Shown piece by piece: positions 1-6,000 of a stretch of DNA of 21,165 nucleotides. The translations under genes were made by a program, and so were the position numbers. How positions within the stretch are numbered: the first letter of the stretch is position 1; every line of letters starts with the position of its first letter. Source of the stretch: a virus. The notes under the pieces were generated by a model. That model was not told the origin of the DNA and did no database searches. It was given only the letters and a program-made list of their open reading frames with translations. The stretch is taken from positions 1 to 21,165 of IMG/VR virus record IMGVR_UViG_3300025890_000191; one strand, written 5' to 3'.

Positions 1-1
1 A

Positions 2-91
2 ATGCGTAAAGCTCGTGAGATTAAGAACTTTAAGCAAGACTTAGATGTAAATCAAAAGCTCTTTGAAGTTGCAAAAGAGTTTGCAGCATAA
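2..91 (+). CDS. C-terminal end of an unidentified protein (cut by window edge)
   Basis: An open frame enters from the left edge and stops at TAA (89-91), giving 29 residues that begin MRKAREIKNF and end EVAKEFAA. An ATG sits at position 2, but the segment is short, charged and probably helical, so it is more likely the tail of a longer gene than a complete one. It is followed nine bases later by a strong terminator, which makes it the last gene of its transcription unit. There is too little sequence to assign a family. Confidence 0.55.
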   Translation: MRKAREIKNFKQDLDVNQKLFEVAKEFAA

Positions 92-99
92 AGAGTTGC

Positions 100-158
100 C
101 ATGTTGTTTGAGGGGGGAGTTGCCGCTCCCCCCATTAACATGTTTTTTAAATTTTTTT
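100..158 (+). terminator. Strong two-stem intrinsic terminator
   Basis: The inner stem is GGGGGGAG (112-119) pairing with CTCCCCCC (126-133) around the loop TTGCCG. An outer stem CATGTT (100-105) pairs with AACATG (137-142), separated from the inner stem by an asymmetric internal loop. The structure is followed by a T-rich tract (143-158: six T, three A, seven T). G/C-rich stem plus T tract is the classical Rho-independent layout, and the G-run is striking in an AT-rich genome. It ends the transcript of the gene at the left edge. Confidence 0.9.
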
Positions 159-160
159 AC

Positions 161-168
161 AATATTTC
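161..168 (+). promoter_or_regulatory. Candidate start-proximal promoter-like motif (variant AATATTTC)
   Basis: AATATTTC lies 7 bases before the ATG at 176 and directly downstream of the terminator, where a new transcription unit must begin. It is the weakest match to the TATATTTA motif seen before other genes in this window. Its role as promoter is inferred from position only. Confidence 0.35.
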
Positions 169-175
169 GATACGA

Positions 176-334
176 ATGAAAGAATCACGATCTGTTGAAT
201 CTATTATGGTTCAAGCCGGTAATTGGGGGTTAAGAGCCGAAGTAAGGGCTACAGCCATTGCACTCCTTAAAGATAACCCCGAACTTAATACAGGGTCAGC
301 TTATGCTATGGCTGCATATGAATGGGATATTTAA
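176..334 (+). CDS. Small hypothetical protein (52 aa)
   Basis: The protein begins MKESRSVESI and ends AMAAYEWDI, and I do not recognise it. I chose ATG 176 rather than the in-frame ATG at 101 because 101 lies inside the terminator stem and the extra residues would be translated from the hairpin and T tract. The middle is predicted mostly helical (RAEVRATAIALLKDN). It is the first gene after the terminator and precedes the YkuK-like gene by three bases, so the two are probably co-transcribed. The protein is small, soluble and without cysteine pairs or a membrane segment. Confidence 0.6.
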   Translation: MKESRSVESIMVQAGNWGLRAEVRATAIALLKDNPELNTGSAYAMAAYEWDI

Positions 335-337
335 TAT

Positions 338-787
338 ATGGATTTTAGAACAATAGGTAATCAAAGAGTTAATCCTATTACCTATACCGCTAAAATTATT
401 CAAAAAGATCCTTTTGTTGAAACTCATATAGGTACTGATTCCCAAAGGGTTGGTTCATATATTAATTATGTAACAGCTATTGCTTATCGATATCCTATGA
501 AAGGAGTTCATTATATATATTGTAAACATACCTTCCCCCCTAATAAAGATAACTGGAGTAGATTGTGGTTTGAAACTGAACGTACTATGAAAATTGCAGA
601 ACGTTTATCCCACAACCTCCCCGGAATTAGATTTGAGATTGATATGGATTATAATAATGATGAAGGTTACATGAGTCATAAACTGGTATCATCCGCTAAA
701 GGGTGGGCAGAATCTCTTGGATATAAAGTTAATATAAAGCCCAACAAGCAAGTTGCGACGAGGGCAGCAGATCACCATTGTAGATGA
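338..787 (+). CDS. YkuK/DUF458-type RNase H-like protein
   Basis: This 149-aa protein matches the pattern I know for the YkuK (DUF458) family, a predicted RNase H-fold nuclease group found in Bacillus and some phages. Visible hallmarks are HIGTDSQ (residues 30-36, first strand with the acidic D34), RLWFETE (75-81), an acidic strand FEIDMDY (99-105), S113, the helix KGWAESLGY and the C-terminal IKPNKQVATRAADHHCR with D145. The spacing of acidic residues fits a two-metal RNase H-like active site. The function in the family is not well established, so nuclease activity is inferred from fold. The length is typical of the family, so the gene looks complete. It sits in a cluster with an HD phosphohydrolase and the late sigma factor, which suggests a nucleic-acid role in phage metabolism. 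Confidence 0.78.
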   Translation: MDFRTIGNQRVNPITYTAKIIQKDPFVETHIGTDSQRVGSYINYVTAIAYRYPMKGVHYIYCKHTFPPNKDNWSRLWFETERTMKIAERLSHNLPGIRFEIDMDYNNDEGYMSHKLVSSAKGWAESLGYKVNIKPNKQVATRAADHHCR

Positions 788-844
788 ATTATTGGACATA
801 TAATACAAGTTATAGCGATTTAAAAATCGCCTATATTTATAATT
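788..844 (+). promoter_or_regulatory. Intergenic gap with perfect hairpin and TATATTTA motif
   Basis: The gap contains a perfect inverted repeat, GCGATTT (815-821) and AAATCGC (824-830) with a two-base centre. It is followed immediately by TATATTTA (832-839), five bases before the ATG at 845. There is no T tract after the hairpin, so it is not a convincing terminator. It may be a processing site, an operator or a weak terminator overlapping a promoter. The TATATTTA-N5-ATG arrangement recurs before the genes at 3493 and 20463. Confidence 0.5.
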
Positions 845-1057
845 ATGGAACATCGATTAATAAAGGCTCTGAAAAAACAGGCGGAAGCGGACAGAGAGGA
901 AGCATTACTTACATTGGAAACCCTATTACATTCACCAGCGGGTATTGGTGAACATACTTCGGGTCATTTTATTGAAGAAGGGAAAAAAGCACTTCAGAAA
1001 TTAACTGATGCTGAGGATCAAATTGAGACTTTAAAGTTACATTTTGGACATCAATAA
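845..1057 (+). CDS. Small helical hypothetical protein (70 aa)
   Basis: The protein begins MEHRLIKALK and ends LKLHFGHQ. It is rich in Glu, Lys and Leu and looks like two or three helices (KKQAEADREEALLTLETLL and EEGKKALQKLTDAEDQIETL). No catalytic motif or membrane segment is visible. It is preceded by the TATATTTA motif with a five-base spacer and so may start a transcript. Its 3' end overlaps the TTG start chosen for the next gene by 14 bases, implying translational coupling. I know of similar small helical proteins in T4-like genomes but cannot name a function. Confidence 0.7.
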   Translation: MEHRLIKALKKQAEADREEALLTLETLLHSPAGIGEHTSGHFIEEGKKALQKLTDAEDQIETLKLHFGHQ

Positions 1058-1490
1058 AATATTTGGAGCATTCAATTCATCATCAAAAGATGATAGTTGG
1101 GGAGGTAGTTATGGGATGAGTTATACCCCATCTACCCGTCAAATAGACGAAAATCATCCCCGATATTTTATTAAAATGTTTCAAAAACTTATCATTAACT
1201 ATACAGGTTATAGTGATAAAATTATAGATTTTTTTGGCCAGGCTGATCCTGATTTAGATATTGGGGAAGTAAAGAGAGCTGGGGAGAATATGCTATATAA
1301 TAGAGCTTATAACTACTTAATAAATATTGATATTCAAGATGAATATCATGTAAGAATTTTATTTGAAGAAGCAAATTCTAAATTAGAAGAAGCATTACAA
1401 AAAACACTTTCTTTTTTTGAAAATGAAGAAGAATATGAGAAATGCGCTATTCTTAAAAGATACCTTGACTTTTTAAATTTTTCATCGTAA
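1044..1490 (+). CDS. Hypothetical protein with C-terminal UVR-like motif
   Basis: This 148-aa protein has a Ser/Gly-rich N-terminus (FGAFNSSSKDDSWGGSYG, residues 7-24), a helical middle, and a C-terminal segment (about 113-145) with KLEEALQKTLSFFENEEEYE then CAILKRYLDFL. That segment resembles the UVR motif of UvrB/UvrC and McsA, a helical hairpin that mediates protein-protein contacts. The start is TTG at 1044, giving a 14-base overlap with the upstream gene. The next in-frame ATG (1116) would remove the conserved-looking N-terminus. If the motif is real, this is likely an adaptor that binds another protein rather than an enzyme. Partner and pathway are unknown. Confidence 0.65.
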   Translation: MDINKIFGAFNSSSKDDSWGGSYGMSYTPSTRQIDENHPRYFIKMFQKLIINYTGYSDKIIDFFGQADPDLDIGEVKRAGENMLYNRAYNYLINIDIQDEYHVRILFEEANSKLEEALQKTLSFFENEEEYEKCAILKRYLDFLNFSS

Positions 1491-1500
1491 CTTCAGTTAC
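1487..1500 (+). repeat. Small inverted repeat at gene end
   Basis: GTAACT and AGTTAC form a 6-bp inverted repeat with a TC centre. It overlaps the stop codon of the UVR-like gene (TAA at 1488-1490) and lies 13 bases before the next ATG. It has no T tract after it, so terminator function is doubtful; an A-rich stretch (ACAAAACATAAAAAC) follows and leads into the next start. Confidence 0.4.
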
Positions 1501-1513
1501 AAAACATAAAAAC

Positions 1514-1708
1514 ATGTATTATAGACAACACATTCAACAAAAGCTTGAAAATATTGAAGCTAAATTGAAACATATCGAATTCCATAATGGAAGAGGTAAT
1601 ACACAAAGTATTACAGAAGCAAAACAACAATGTGAGGAATTAATAGAAGAAATTAAATCTGCCATTGAAAGGGAACCTTTGACTCCTAACGAACAAAACC
1701 GAGTATAA
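1514..1708 (+). CDS. Small coiled-coil hypothetical protein (64 aa)
   Basis: The protein begins MYYRQHIQQKL and is dominated by two charged amphipathic helices (LENIEAKLKHIE and AKQQCEELIEEIKSAIERE), with a Pro-containing tail (PLTPNEQNRV). It looks like a small helical hairpin or dimerising coiled coil. Its stop shares bases with the start of the HD-domain gene (TAATG, 1706-1710), so the two are probably translationally coupled. No family is recognised. The long antisense open frame over this region is a shadow. Confidence 0.65.
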   Translation: MYYRQHIQQKLENIEAKLKHIEFHNGRGNTQSITEAKQQCEELIEEIKSAIEREPLTPNEQNRV

Positions 1709-2478
1709 TGCTTACAGCTGAACAAATTCAAACTAATTGGGAAGAATTCTGCAACAATATCAAGTTGTGGGTTACAGGAGAGCGACAAAAGGAACTCCTT
1801 AAATTTTACAAAAAATATGAGGATCGCATTATGATGATGCCTGCAGCCCATAAAAAGGAATACCATAATGCCTTCCCAGGGGGTTATGTTGATCATGTTA
1901 ATAGGGTTGTAAAATGTGCCCTTAACATTAATGATGTTTGGGTTGATATGGGTGTAGATAACACCACTTACACTTTGGAAGAACTCGTATTTTCTGCTAT
2001 TAATCATGATCTTGGTAAAATGGGTGATGAAGAACATGAATCTTATATTCCCCAAACAGATAAGTGGAGGAAAGAGAAGTTAGGAGAAGATTATATGTTT
2101 AACAAATCCCTCCCATTTGCTTCCGTCCCAGATCGTGGTTTATTCTTGCTTCAATCTCATGGTATTCCGTATAATTTTAATGAGATGATTGCTATTCAAA
2201 CTCACGATGGTTTGTATGACGAAGCTAATAAAAAATACCTGTTTTCTTACCTTCCAGAGCAGAAACCACGTACCTCCCTTCCACTTATTCTCCATCAAGC
2301 AGATTTAATGGCAGCTCGTATTGAGTTCGAACGTGAATGGTTACCTAAATTTAAAAATCCCGTGCCCCCCCAGGAAAAAGATTTTATATTAACCACAGAA
2401 TCTAAAAAATCAACAAAAGACAAAGCACTCTCTCAAATCCAGAGTAAAGGTCTTAAAGATTTATTTGACAAACTATGA
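1708..2478 (+). CDS. HD-domain phosphohydrolase
   Basis: This 256-aa protein carries the ordered metal-binding residues of the HD superfamily: GGYVDHVNRVV (H63), AINHDLGKMG (H100-D101), IQTHDGLYDE (H166-D167) and LILHQADLMAARIEFERE (H196, D199). HD enzymes hydrolyse phosphomonoester or phosphodiester bonds in nucleotides and nucleic acids using a divalent metal. The exact substrate cannot be told from sequence; nucleotidase/dNTP turnover or cyclic-nucleotide cleavage are both possible. The tail after about residue 225 is charged and probably flexible. The gene overlaps its neighbours by TAATG upstream and ATGA downstream. Its place between small accessory genes and the late sigma factor suggests a role in nucleotide metabolism or host takeover. 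Confidence 0.82.
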   Translation: MLTAEQIQTNWEEFCNNIKLWVTGERQKELLKFYKKYEDRIMMMPAAHKKEYHNAFPGGYVDHVNRVVKCALNINDVWVDMGVDNTTYTLEELVFSAINHDLGKMGDEEHESYIPQTDKWRKEKLGEDYMFNKSLPFASVPDRGLFLLQSHGIPYNFNEMIAIQTHDGLYDEANKKYLFSYLPEQKPRTSLPLILHQADLMAARIEFEREWLPKFKNPVPPQEKDFILTTESKKSTKDKALSQIQSKGLKDLFDKL

Positions 2479-2756
2479 TAGAAACCATCATCATTAGCAT
2501 ATTAGGAGTAGGAGTTGTGACCTTAGGATTCACAACTTTTAATCTCCTACGTAAAAATGAAAAACAAGAAGATATACTTACAGGGTATATCACGTATTTG
2601 GATCAATTAAGTCGAATTATAGAAATCTCTGATGAAAAGCTCAAGAAAATTGATGAGCGGGAAATATTTAAAAGTGATGATGAAATTGGTTTTATGTACC
2701 AACAAATAAAAGACCTCCAGAGAATTCTATCTCAATTTAGGATAGATAAATTATGA
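2475..2756 (+). CDS. Membrane-anchored coiled-coil protein (93 aa)
   Basis: Residues 1-25 (METIIISILGVGVVTLGF-like composition, starting MIETIIISILGVG) form one hydrophobic helix followed by RKNEK, consistent with a single-pass N-terminal anchor with the C-terminus in the cytoplasm. The rest is charged helix (LSRIIEISDEKLKKIDE and MYQQIKDLQRILSQF) likely to form a coiled coil. It overlaps both neighbours by ATGA, so it is made together with the HD phosphohydrolase and the sigma factor. The function is unknown. Alternatives such as a holin or spanin are possible, but no lysis gene is seen nearby, so I do not assign that. Confidence 0.65.
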   Translation: MIETIIISILGVGVVTLGFTTFNLLRKNEKQEDILTGYITYLDQLSRIIEISDEKLKKIDEREIFKSDDEIGFMYQQIKDLQRILSQFRIDKL

Positions 2757-3475
2757 GCACATTACCCCCTAAAAAAAGGAAAAAGAAAACAAAAAACCAA
2801 TATTTTACACAAGCAACCGAAGATGCGATAGTAAGATATAATAATTGTAGTGATTTTGAAGAGCGTAGTGAGATCTATCGTAAAGATATTCACTATGCTT
2901 TTTTTAAACTTACCGAAAATATAATTCATACCTTTAAATTTTACTATACAGAAGTAGATGAAATTGAACATCTTCAACATGAAGTAATTACATTTTTGTT
3001 AAGTAAAATACATTTATTTGATCCTACACGGGGGGCTAAAGCATTTTCATATTTTGGGACAATTGTTAAAAGGTATTTAATTATAGAAAATACTAAAAAT
3101 TATAAAAAAAGGGTAGACAAAGCCCCTCTTGAAGAATTACACCATGACCTAAGACATTCTTATGACATGGACTATAACCCCACAGAAAAGGATGATCTAT
3201 CAGATTTCCTAGATGAATACCTAAAATATTGTACCGATAATATTTACATTTTATTCCCTAAAGAAAAAGATGCTAAAGTAGCTGATGCTATACTAGAAGT
3301 ATTTAGAAAAAGAGAAAGTATAGATATCTTTAATAAAAAGGCTATTTATCTTTATATTAGAGAAATGGTAGATGTAAAAACCCCTCATATTACCCGAGTT
3401 GCAGATCAATTGGGTGATATTTTTAAAAAAAGTTTTATTTTTTACAAAGAATATGGGTATGTAGATTTTGAATAA
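2753..3475 (+). CDS. gp55: Late-transcription sigma factor (T4 gp55-like)
   Basis: This 240-aa protein has a Lys-rich N-terminus (PPKKRKKKTK) and a sigma region 2-like core. The segment DEIEHLQHEVITFLL followed by FDPTRGAKAFSYFGTIVKRYLI (start about residue 89) matches the T4 gp55 pattern, where the FDP...AF.YF block lies in the helix that binds core RNA polymerase and the -10 region. T4 gp55 is about 185 aa, so this version is longer, mainly after residue 115. The C-terminus ends in acidic-hydrophobic residues (GYVDFE), which could be a sliding-clamp contact like that of T4 gp55; this is inference. It lies immediately upstream of the virion genes it would be expected to switch on, and overlaps the upstream gene by ATGA. 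Confidence 0.82.
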   Translation: MSTLPPKKRKKKTKNQYFTQATEDAIVRYNNCSDFEERSEIYRKDIHYAFFKLTENIIHTFKFYYTEVDEIEHLQHEVITFLLSKIHLFDPTRGAKAFSYFGTIVKRYLIIENTKNYKKRVDKAPLEELHHDLRHSYDMDYNPTEKDDLSDFLDEYLKYCTDNIYILFPKEKDAKVADAILEVFRKRESIDIFNKKAIYLYIREMVDVKTPHITRVADQLGDIFKKSFIFYKEYGYVDFE

Positions 3476-3479
3476 TATT

Positions 3480-3487
3480 TATATTTA
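3480..3487 (+). promoter_or_regulatory. TATATTTA motif five bases before a start codon
   Basis: TATATTTA lies in the 17-base gap after the sigma-factor gene, with five bases (TTATC) before the ATG at 3493. It could mark the start of the structural transcript. The same motif and spacing occur before the genes at 845 and 20463, with one-base variants before 6001 and 16109. Confidence 0.5.
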
Positions 3488-3492
3488 TTATC

Positions 3493-3840
3493 ATGGGACA
3501 GTTAGATAAAAATATATTTGGTAATAAAAAATTTTCTGATATATTAGAAGAAATTTACAATAACCAAAAGAAAAAAGAAGAGCAAATCTCTACTCTCATT
3601 TCAGAATTAAAACCCCTTATTCAAGATATTGGGGATGCTACTCTTGTTGTTCCTCTCCTTAAAGAATATTTGGAAATATCTGTTAAAAACGATGAGCAGC
3701 TTATTAAAATGTCAACTATTATCCAACGTGCTGTACAAAGTGAGGTAGATGATGATGGTAGTTTTGGCATGACAGAAAAAGAAAAACAACAGTTATTAGA
3801 TGAGGTAAAAAAATTTGGAGAAGGTAAAAATAAGAAGTAA
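3493..3840 (+). CDS. Coiled-coil hypothetical protein (115 aa)
   Basis: The protein begins MGQLDKNIFGNKKFSDILEE and is helical throughout, with a likely coiled coil at NQKKKEEQISTLISELKPLI. Next comes a hydrophobic helix (DATLVVPLLKEYLEISV) and a lysine-rich tail (KKFGEGKNKK). It follows the gp55-like gene, where T4-type genomes may carry a second late regulator (gp33, 112 aa), but I see no sequence resemblance to T4 gp33. It is linked to the spike gene by a TAATG overlap, which favours a role in tail or baseplate assembly, for example as a chaperone. The function is unknown. Confidence 0.65.
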   Translation: MGQLDKNIFGNKKFSDILEEIYNNQKKKEEQISTLISELKPLIQDIGDATLVVPLLKEYLEISVKNDEQLIKMSTIIQRAVQSEVDDDGSFGMTEKEKQQLLDEVKKFGEGKNKK

Positions 3841-5045
3841 TGCCCCAACAATTTTATGGTGTTTCCGCTCTTACAAGAACCAATGAATCTACTTCTAACT
3901 TACAAGGAGAAGAGGGGAAAGATATAACCTCAGTTAGAGTTAAAGATATTATATTAGATGATACTCATCCCGAATTTAAAAATTATGGAGGATGGAATGG
4001 TATAGGAACAATATTTTTTGATTCTGTGAATTTCCCCTTTGGAGAAGAGGTAGCTAATATAGCACGACCCTTATATTCAAATAATAAATTTTATCCTTTA
4101 ATAAACGAGTTAGTAGCCCTAGTATTTTTAGCTTCTACAGAAACTCAAACTAACACTAATATTACAGAGGCTTATTATCTTCCCCCAATTAACTTGTGGA
4201 ATAGCCAACATCACAATGCCCTCCCAGACCCCACACTAGAACTTTCAGAAAATACTAAGCAAGATTATCAAAATGCTGAAGGGGGTTCCTCTCAGGAAGT
4301 AAGAAGAGTATATGATGATTCAACTGATATTAATTTAGGGGAGGGTTTCAATGAGCAAATTAATACTCATCCCTTATTATTTTTTGCAGGGGATAGTTTA
4401 ATTGAAGGTAGATGGGGGAATTCAATTAGATTAGGTAGTGTAATAGAAAATAATATAAATTATCCTATTACTATTATAAGAAATGGTCAACCTGTAGATA
4501 CAAGTAATGAAGGATGGGTACCCATTAAAGAAAATATAAATAAAGATATTTCTTCTATATATTTAACTGATACTCAATCTTTAGATCTAAATGTAGCTAG
4601 TACTTCTTATGAGAGTTATAATTCTGCTCCTGAAGGGGTAACAGAATACACAAACAGTCAAATTGTCTTAAATTCTGGGAGATTGATACTTAATGCTAAA
4701 TCTAGTGATATTTTATTAACTTCAAATAAAAGTATTAATTTAAATACTCCTACAACAATCAATATTGATTCAAAAGAAACATACATTGCTTCTAAAAAAA
4801 TATACTTAGGGGATAAACAAGCTACTGAACCTCTTTTAAAAGGGGATATAACTATAACTCAACTTAATTCAATTATTGATAGTTTAGTTCAATTTTTTAC
4901 AATATATGGGAAAGAACCTTCCCCATACAAACCAGGTTCAACTCCTTTATCTAATAGTATAATAGGTACTTTAAATTCTGCTAAAGCTACCTTAAATAGA
5001 GCAGGGCAAGGAGGTGCTAAATCAAATCAAAACTTTACCAAATAA
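3840..5045 (+). CDS. gp5: Baseplate central spike protein (T4 gp5-like, no lysozyme domain)
   Basis: This 401-aa protein has an N-terminal OB-fold-like segment (about 30-105: TSVRVKDIILDD through FYPLINELVALVFLAS). A conserved block DSLIEGRWGNSIRLGS (185-200) follows, which I know from gp5/spike proteins of cyanophage-type T4 relatives. Then comes a run of short alternating strands (about 272-335: QIVLNSGRLILNAK, DILLTSNKSINLN, TTINID, KIYLGDK) typical of the C-terminal triple-stranded beta-helix of gp5 and VgrG. The tail after 335 is helical then Gly/Ala-rich. There is no recognisable lysozyme domain between OB fold and helix, unlike T4 gp5. The protein would form the trimeric membrane-puncturing spike at the centre of the baseplate. 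It overlaps both neighbours by TAATG. Confidence 0.82.
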   Translation: MPQQFYGVSALTRTNESTSNLQGEEGKDITSVRVKDIILDDTHPEFKNYGGWNGIGTIFFDSVNFPFGEEVANIARPLYSNNKFYPLINELVALVFLASTETQTNTNITEAYYLPPINLWNSQHHNALPDPTLELSENTKQDYQNAEGGSSQEVRRVYDDSTDINLGEGFNEQINTHPLLFFAGDSLIEGRWGNSIRLGSVIENNINYPITIIRNGQPVDTSNEGWVPIKENINKDISSIYLTDTQSLDLNVASTSYESYNSAPEGVTEYTNSQIVLNSGRLILNAKSSDILLTSNKSINLNTPTTINIDSKETYIASKKIYLGDKQATEPLLKGDITITQLNSIIDSLVQFFTIYGKEPSPYKPGSTPLSNSIIGTLNSAKATLNRAGQGGAKSNQNFTK

Positions 5046-5983
5046 TGGCTAGTGAATTTTGCAAAATAGCACCTGCAGATGATACTAAAAGTATTTTATC
5101 TCAACTCCCCGCCTTACCAGGAATAAATCAAATTGTTGACTTAATTAATAAAGAAGTTAATAGTTTAAAAATTAAATATATAGGCAAGATAAAAGAAATC
5201 TTATTAAGTTTTGCAGAAGGGGTATGTCCTACACAACAACAAATCGATAAATTTGTTAATATTAGGAATAATATTGTAGAACAATTGACTAAAGTGTATG
5301 AAAAGGTAGATAGATTATCTAGCAATATCTCTGGTGTTACTAATTTTTTAACTCTTATATTAACAGGTATAAAAGTAGCTTCATCAGTAGCTAGAAGTTT
5401 GGCCTTAGGAACAATATTTTCCCCTTTCCCTATACCAGGAGCGGTATCCTCAGGAATTTCAGCAGCTCAAGGAGAAATAGAAAAATTTAAATTTAAAGCT
5501 GATGGTGCACAAAAATTAGTTCCTATAACAGGAGGACTTATATCAGCCAATATAGCTATTAAATTATTTGCAAATGCTTTAAGAGATTTAATTTGTACTA
5601 TAGAAGCTTTGGATGTTAGTATGGTAGAATGCTCTTCTCAACCCCCTTTAGATACTCCTCCTGAACAAGTCCAAGCAGTAAAATTACAATTAGCTAAAGA
5701 ATTTCAAGCAAAGTTAATTCCTATATCTGCTGATGTGATTTCTTTTGTAGAACAAGATGTAGAAGAAACTGAAAGTAGTTTATTAGATACTACTTATAAA
5801 GGATTTAATTTTGAAATTGAAGAAATCCCATTTTCTCCTACAGTAAATAGAAAGAGAGCCCTTGCTAAAAACTCAGACAATATTACTTTATTACAAAGTG
5901 AATTATCTTTTACTTCTACTCCTAATATTTTAATAGAAGAATTAAAATTTGTAATAGATAGAGATAATTTAAGAGCACAATAA
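5045..5983 (+). CDS. Virion-associated protein with long hydrophobic stretch (unknown)
   Basis: This 312-aa protein has an N-terminal helical region with two cysteines (C6, C61), a coiled-coil-like segment (FVNIRNNIVEQLTKVYEKVD, about 70-89) and a hydrophobic, Gly/Ala/Pro-rich stretch (about 95-142: NFLTLILTGIKVASSVARSL then GTIFSPFPIPGAVSSGISAA). A second weaker hydrophobic stretch lies at 158-180. The C-terminus is polar and ends in ILIEELKFVIDRDNLRAQ. Its place between the spike and gp25 genes, with TAATG coupling to the spike, suggests a baseplate or tail-tip protein. The hydrophobic part could insert in the host membrane during DNA entry. No named family is recognised. Confidence 0.65.
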   Translation: MASEFCKIAPADDTKSILSQLPALPGINQIVDLINKEVNSLKIKYIGKIKEILLSFAEGVCPTQQQIDKFVNIRNNIVEQLTKVYEKVDRLSSNISGVTNFLTLILTGIKVASSVARSLALGTIFSPFPIPGAVSSGISAAQGEIEKFKFKADGAQKLVPITGGLISANIAIKLFANALRDLICTIEALDVSMVECSSQPPLDTPPEQVQAVKLQLAKEFQAKLIPISADVISFVEQDVEETESSLLDTTYKGFNFEIEEIPFSPTVNRKRALAKNSDNITLLQSELSFTSTPNILIEELKFVIDRDNLRAQ

Positions 5984-5986
5984 TTA

Positions 5987-5994
5987 GATATTTA
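5987..5994 (+). promoter_or_regulatory. GATATTTA motif six bases before a start codon
   Basis: The 17-base gap between the 312-aa gene and the 109-aa gene contains GATATTTATAAACA directly before the ATG at 6001. It differs by one base from the TATATTTA seen at 832, 3480 and 20450. It is a candidate internal late promoter or translation-start element for the gp25-gp6 group. Confidence 0.45.
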
Positions 5995-6000
5995 TAAACA

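Noticed and set aside
101-175. N-terminal extension of the 52-aa gene starting at ATG 101
   Set aside because: The segment overlaps the terminator hairpin and T tract; the encoded residues are simply the translation of those bases.
1534-2055. 173-aa antisense open frame
   Set aside because: It lies across two convincing + strand genes (coiled-coil and HD domain); its Cys/Phe/Ile-rich sequence is typical of a shadow frame.
3493-3840. Late coactivator gp33 for the 115-aa gene after the sigma factor
   Set aside because: Similar length and position, but no resemblance to the T4 gp33 sequence or its C-terminal clamp-binding end.
4530-4545. Internal TATAAATA sequences (also near 6778, 12233 and 19685) as T4-type late promoters
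   Set aside because: They fall within coding sequence far from any start codon and are expected by chance in such AT-rich DNA.
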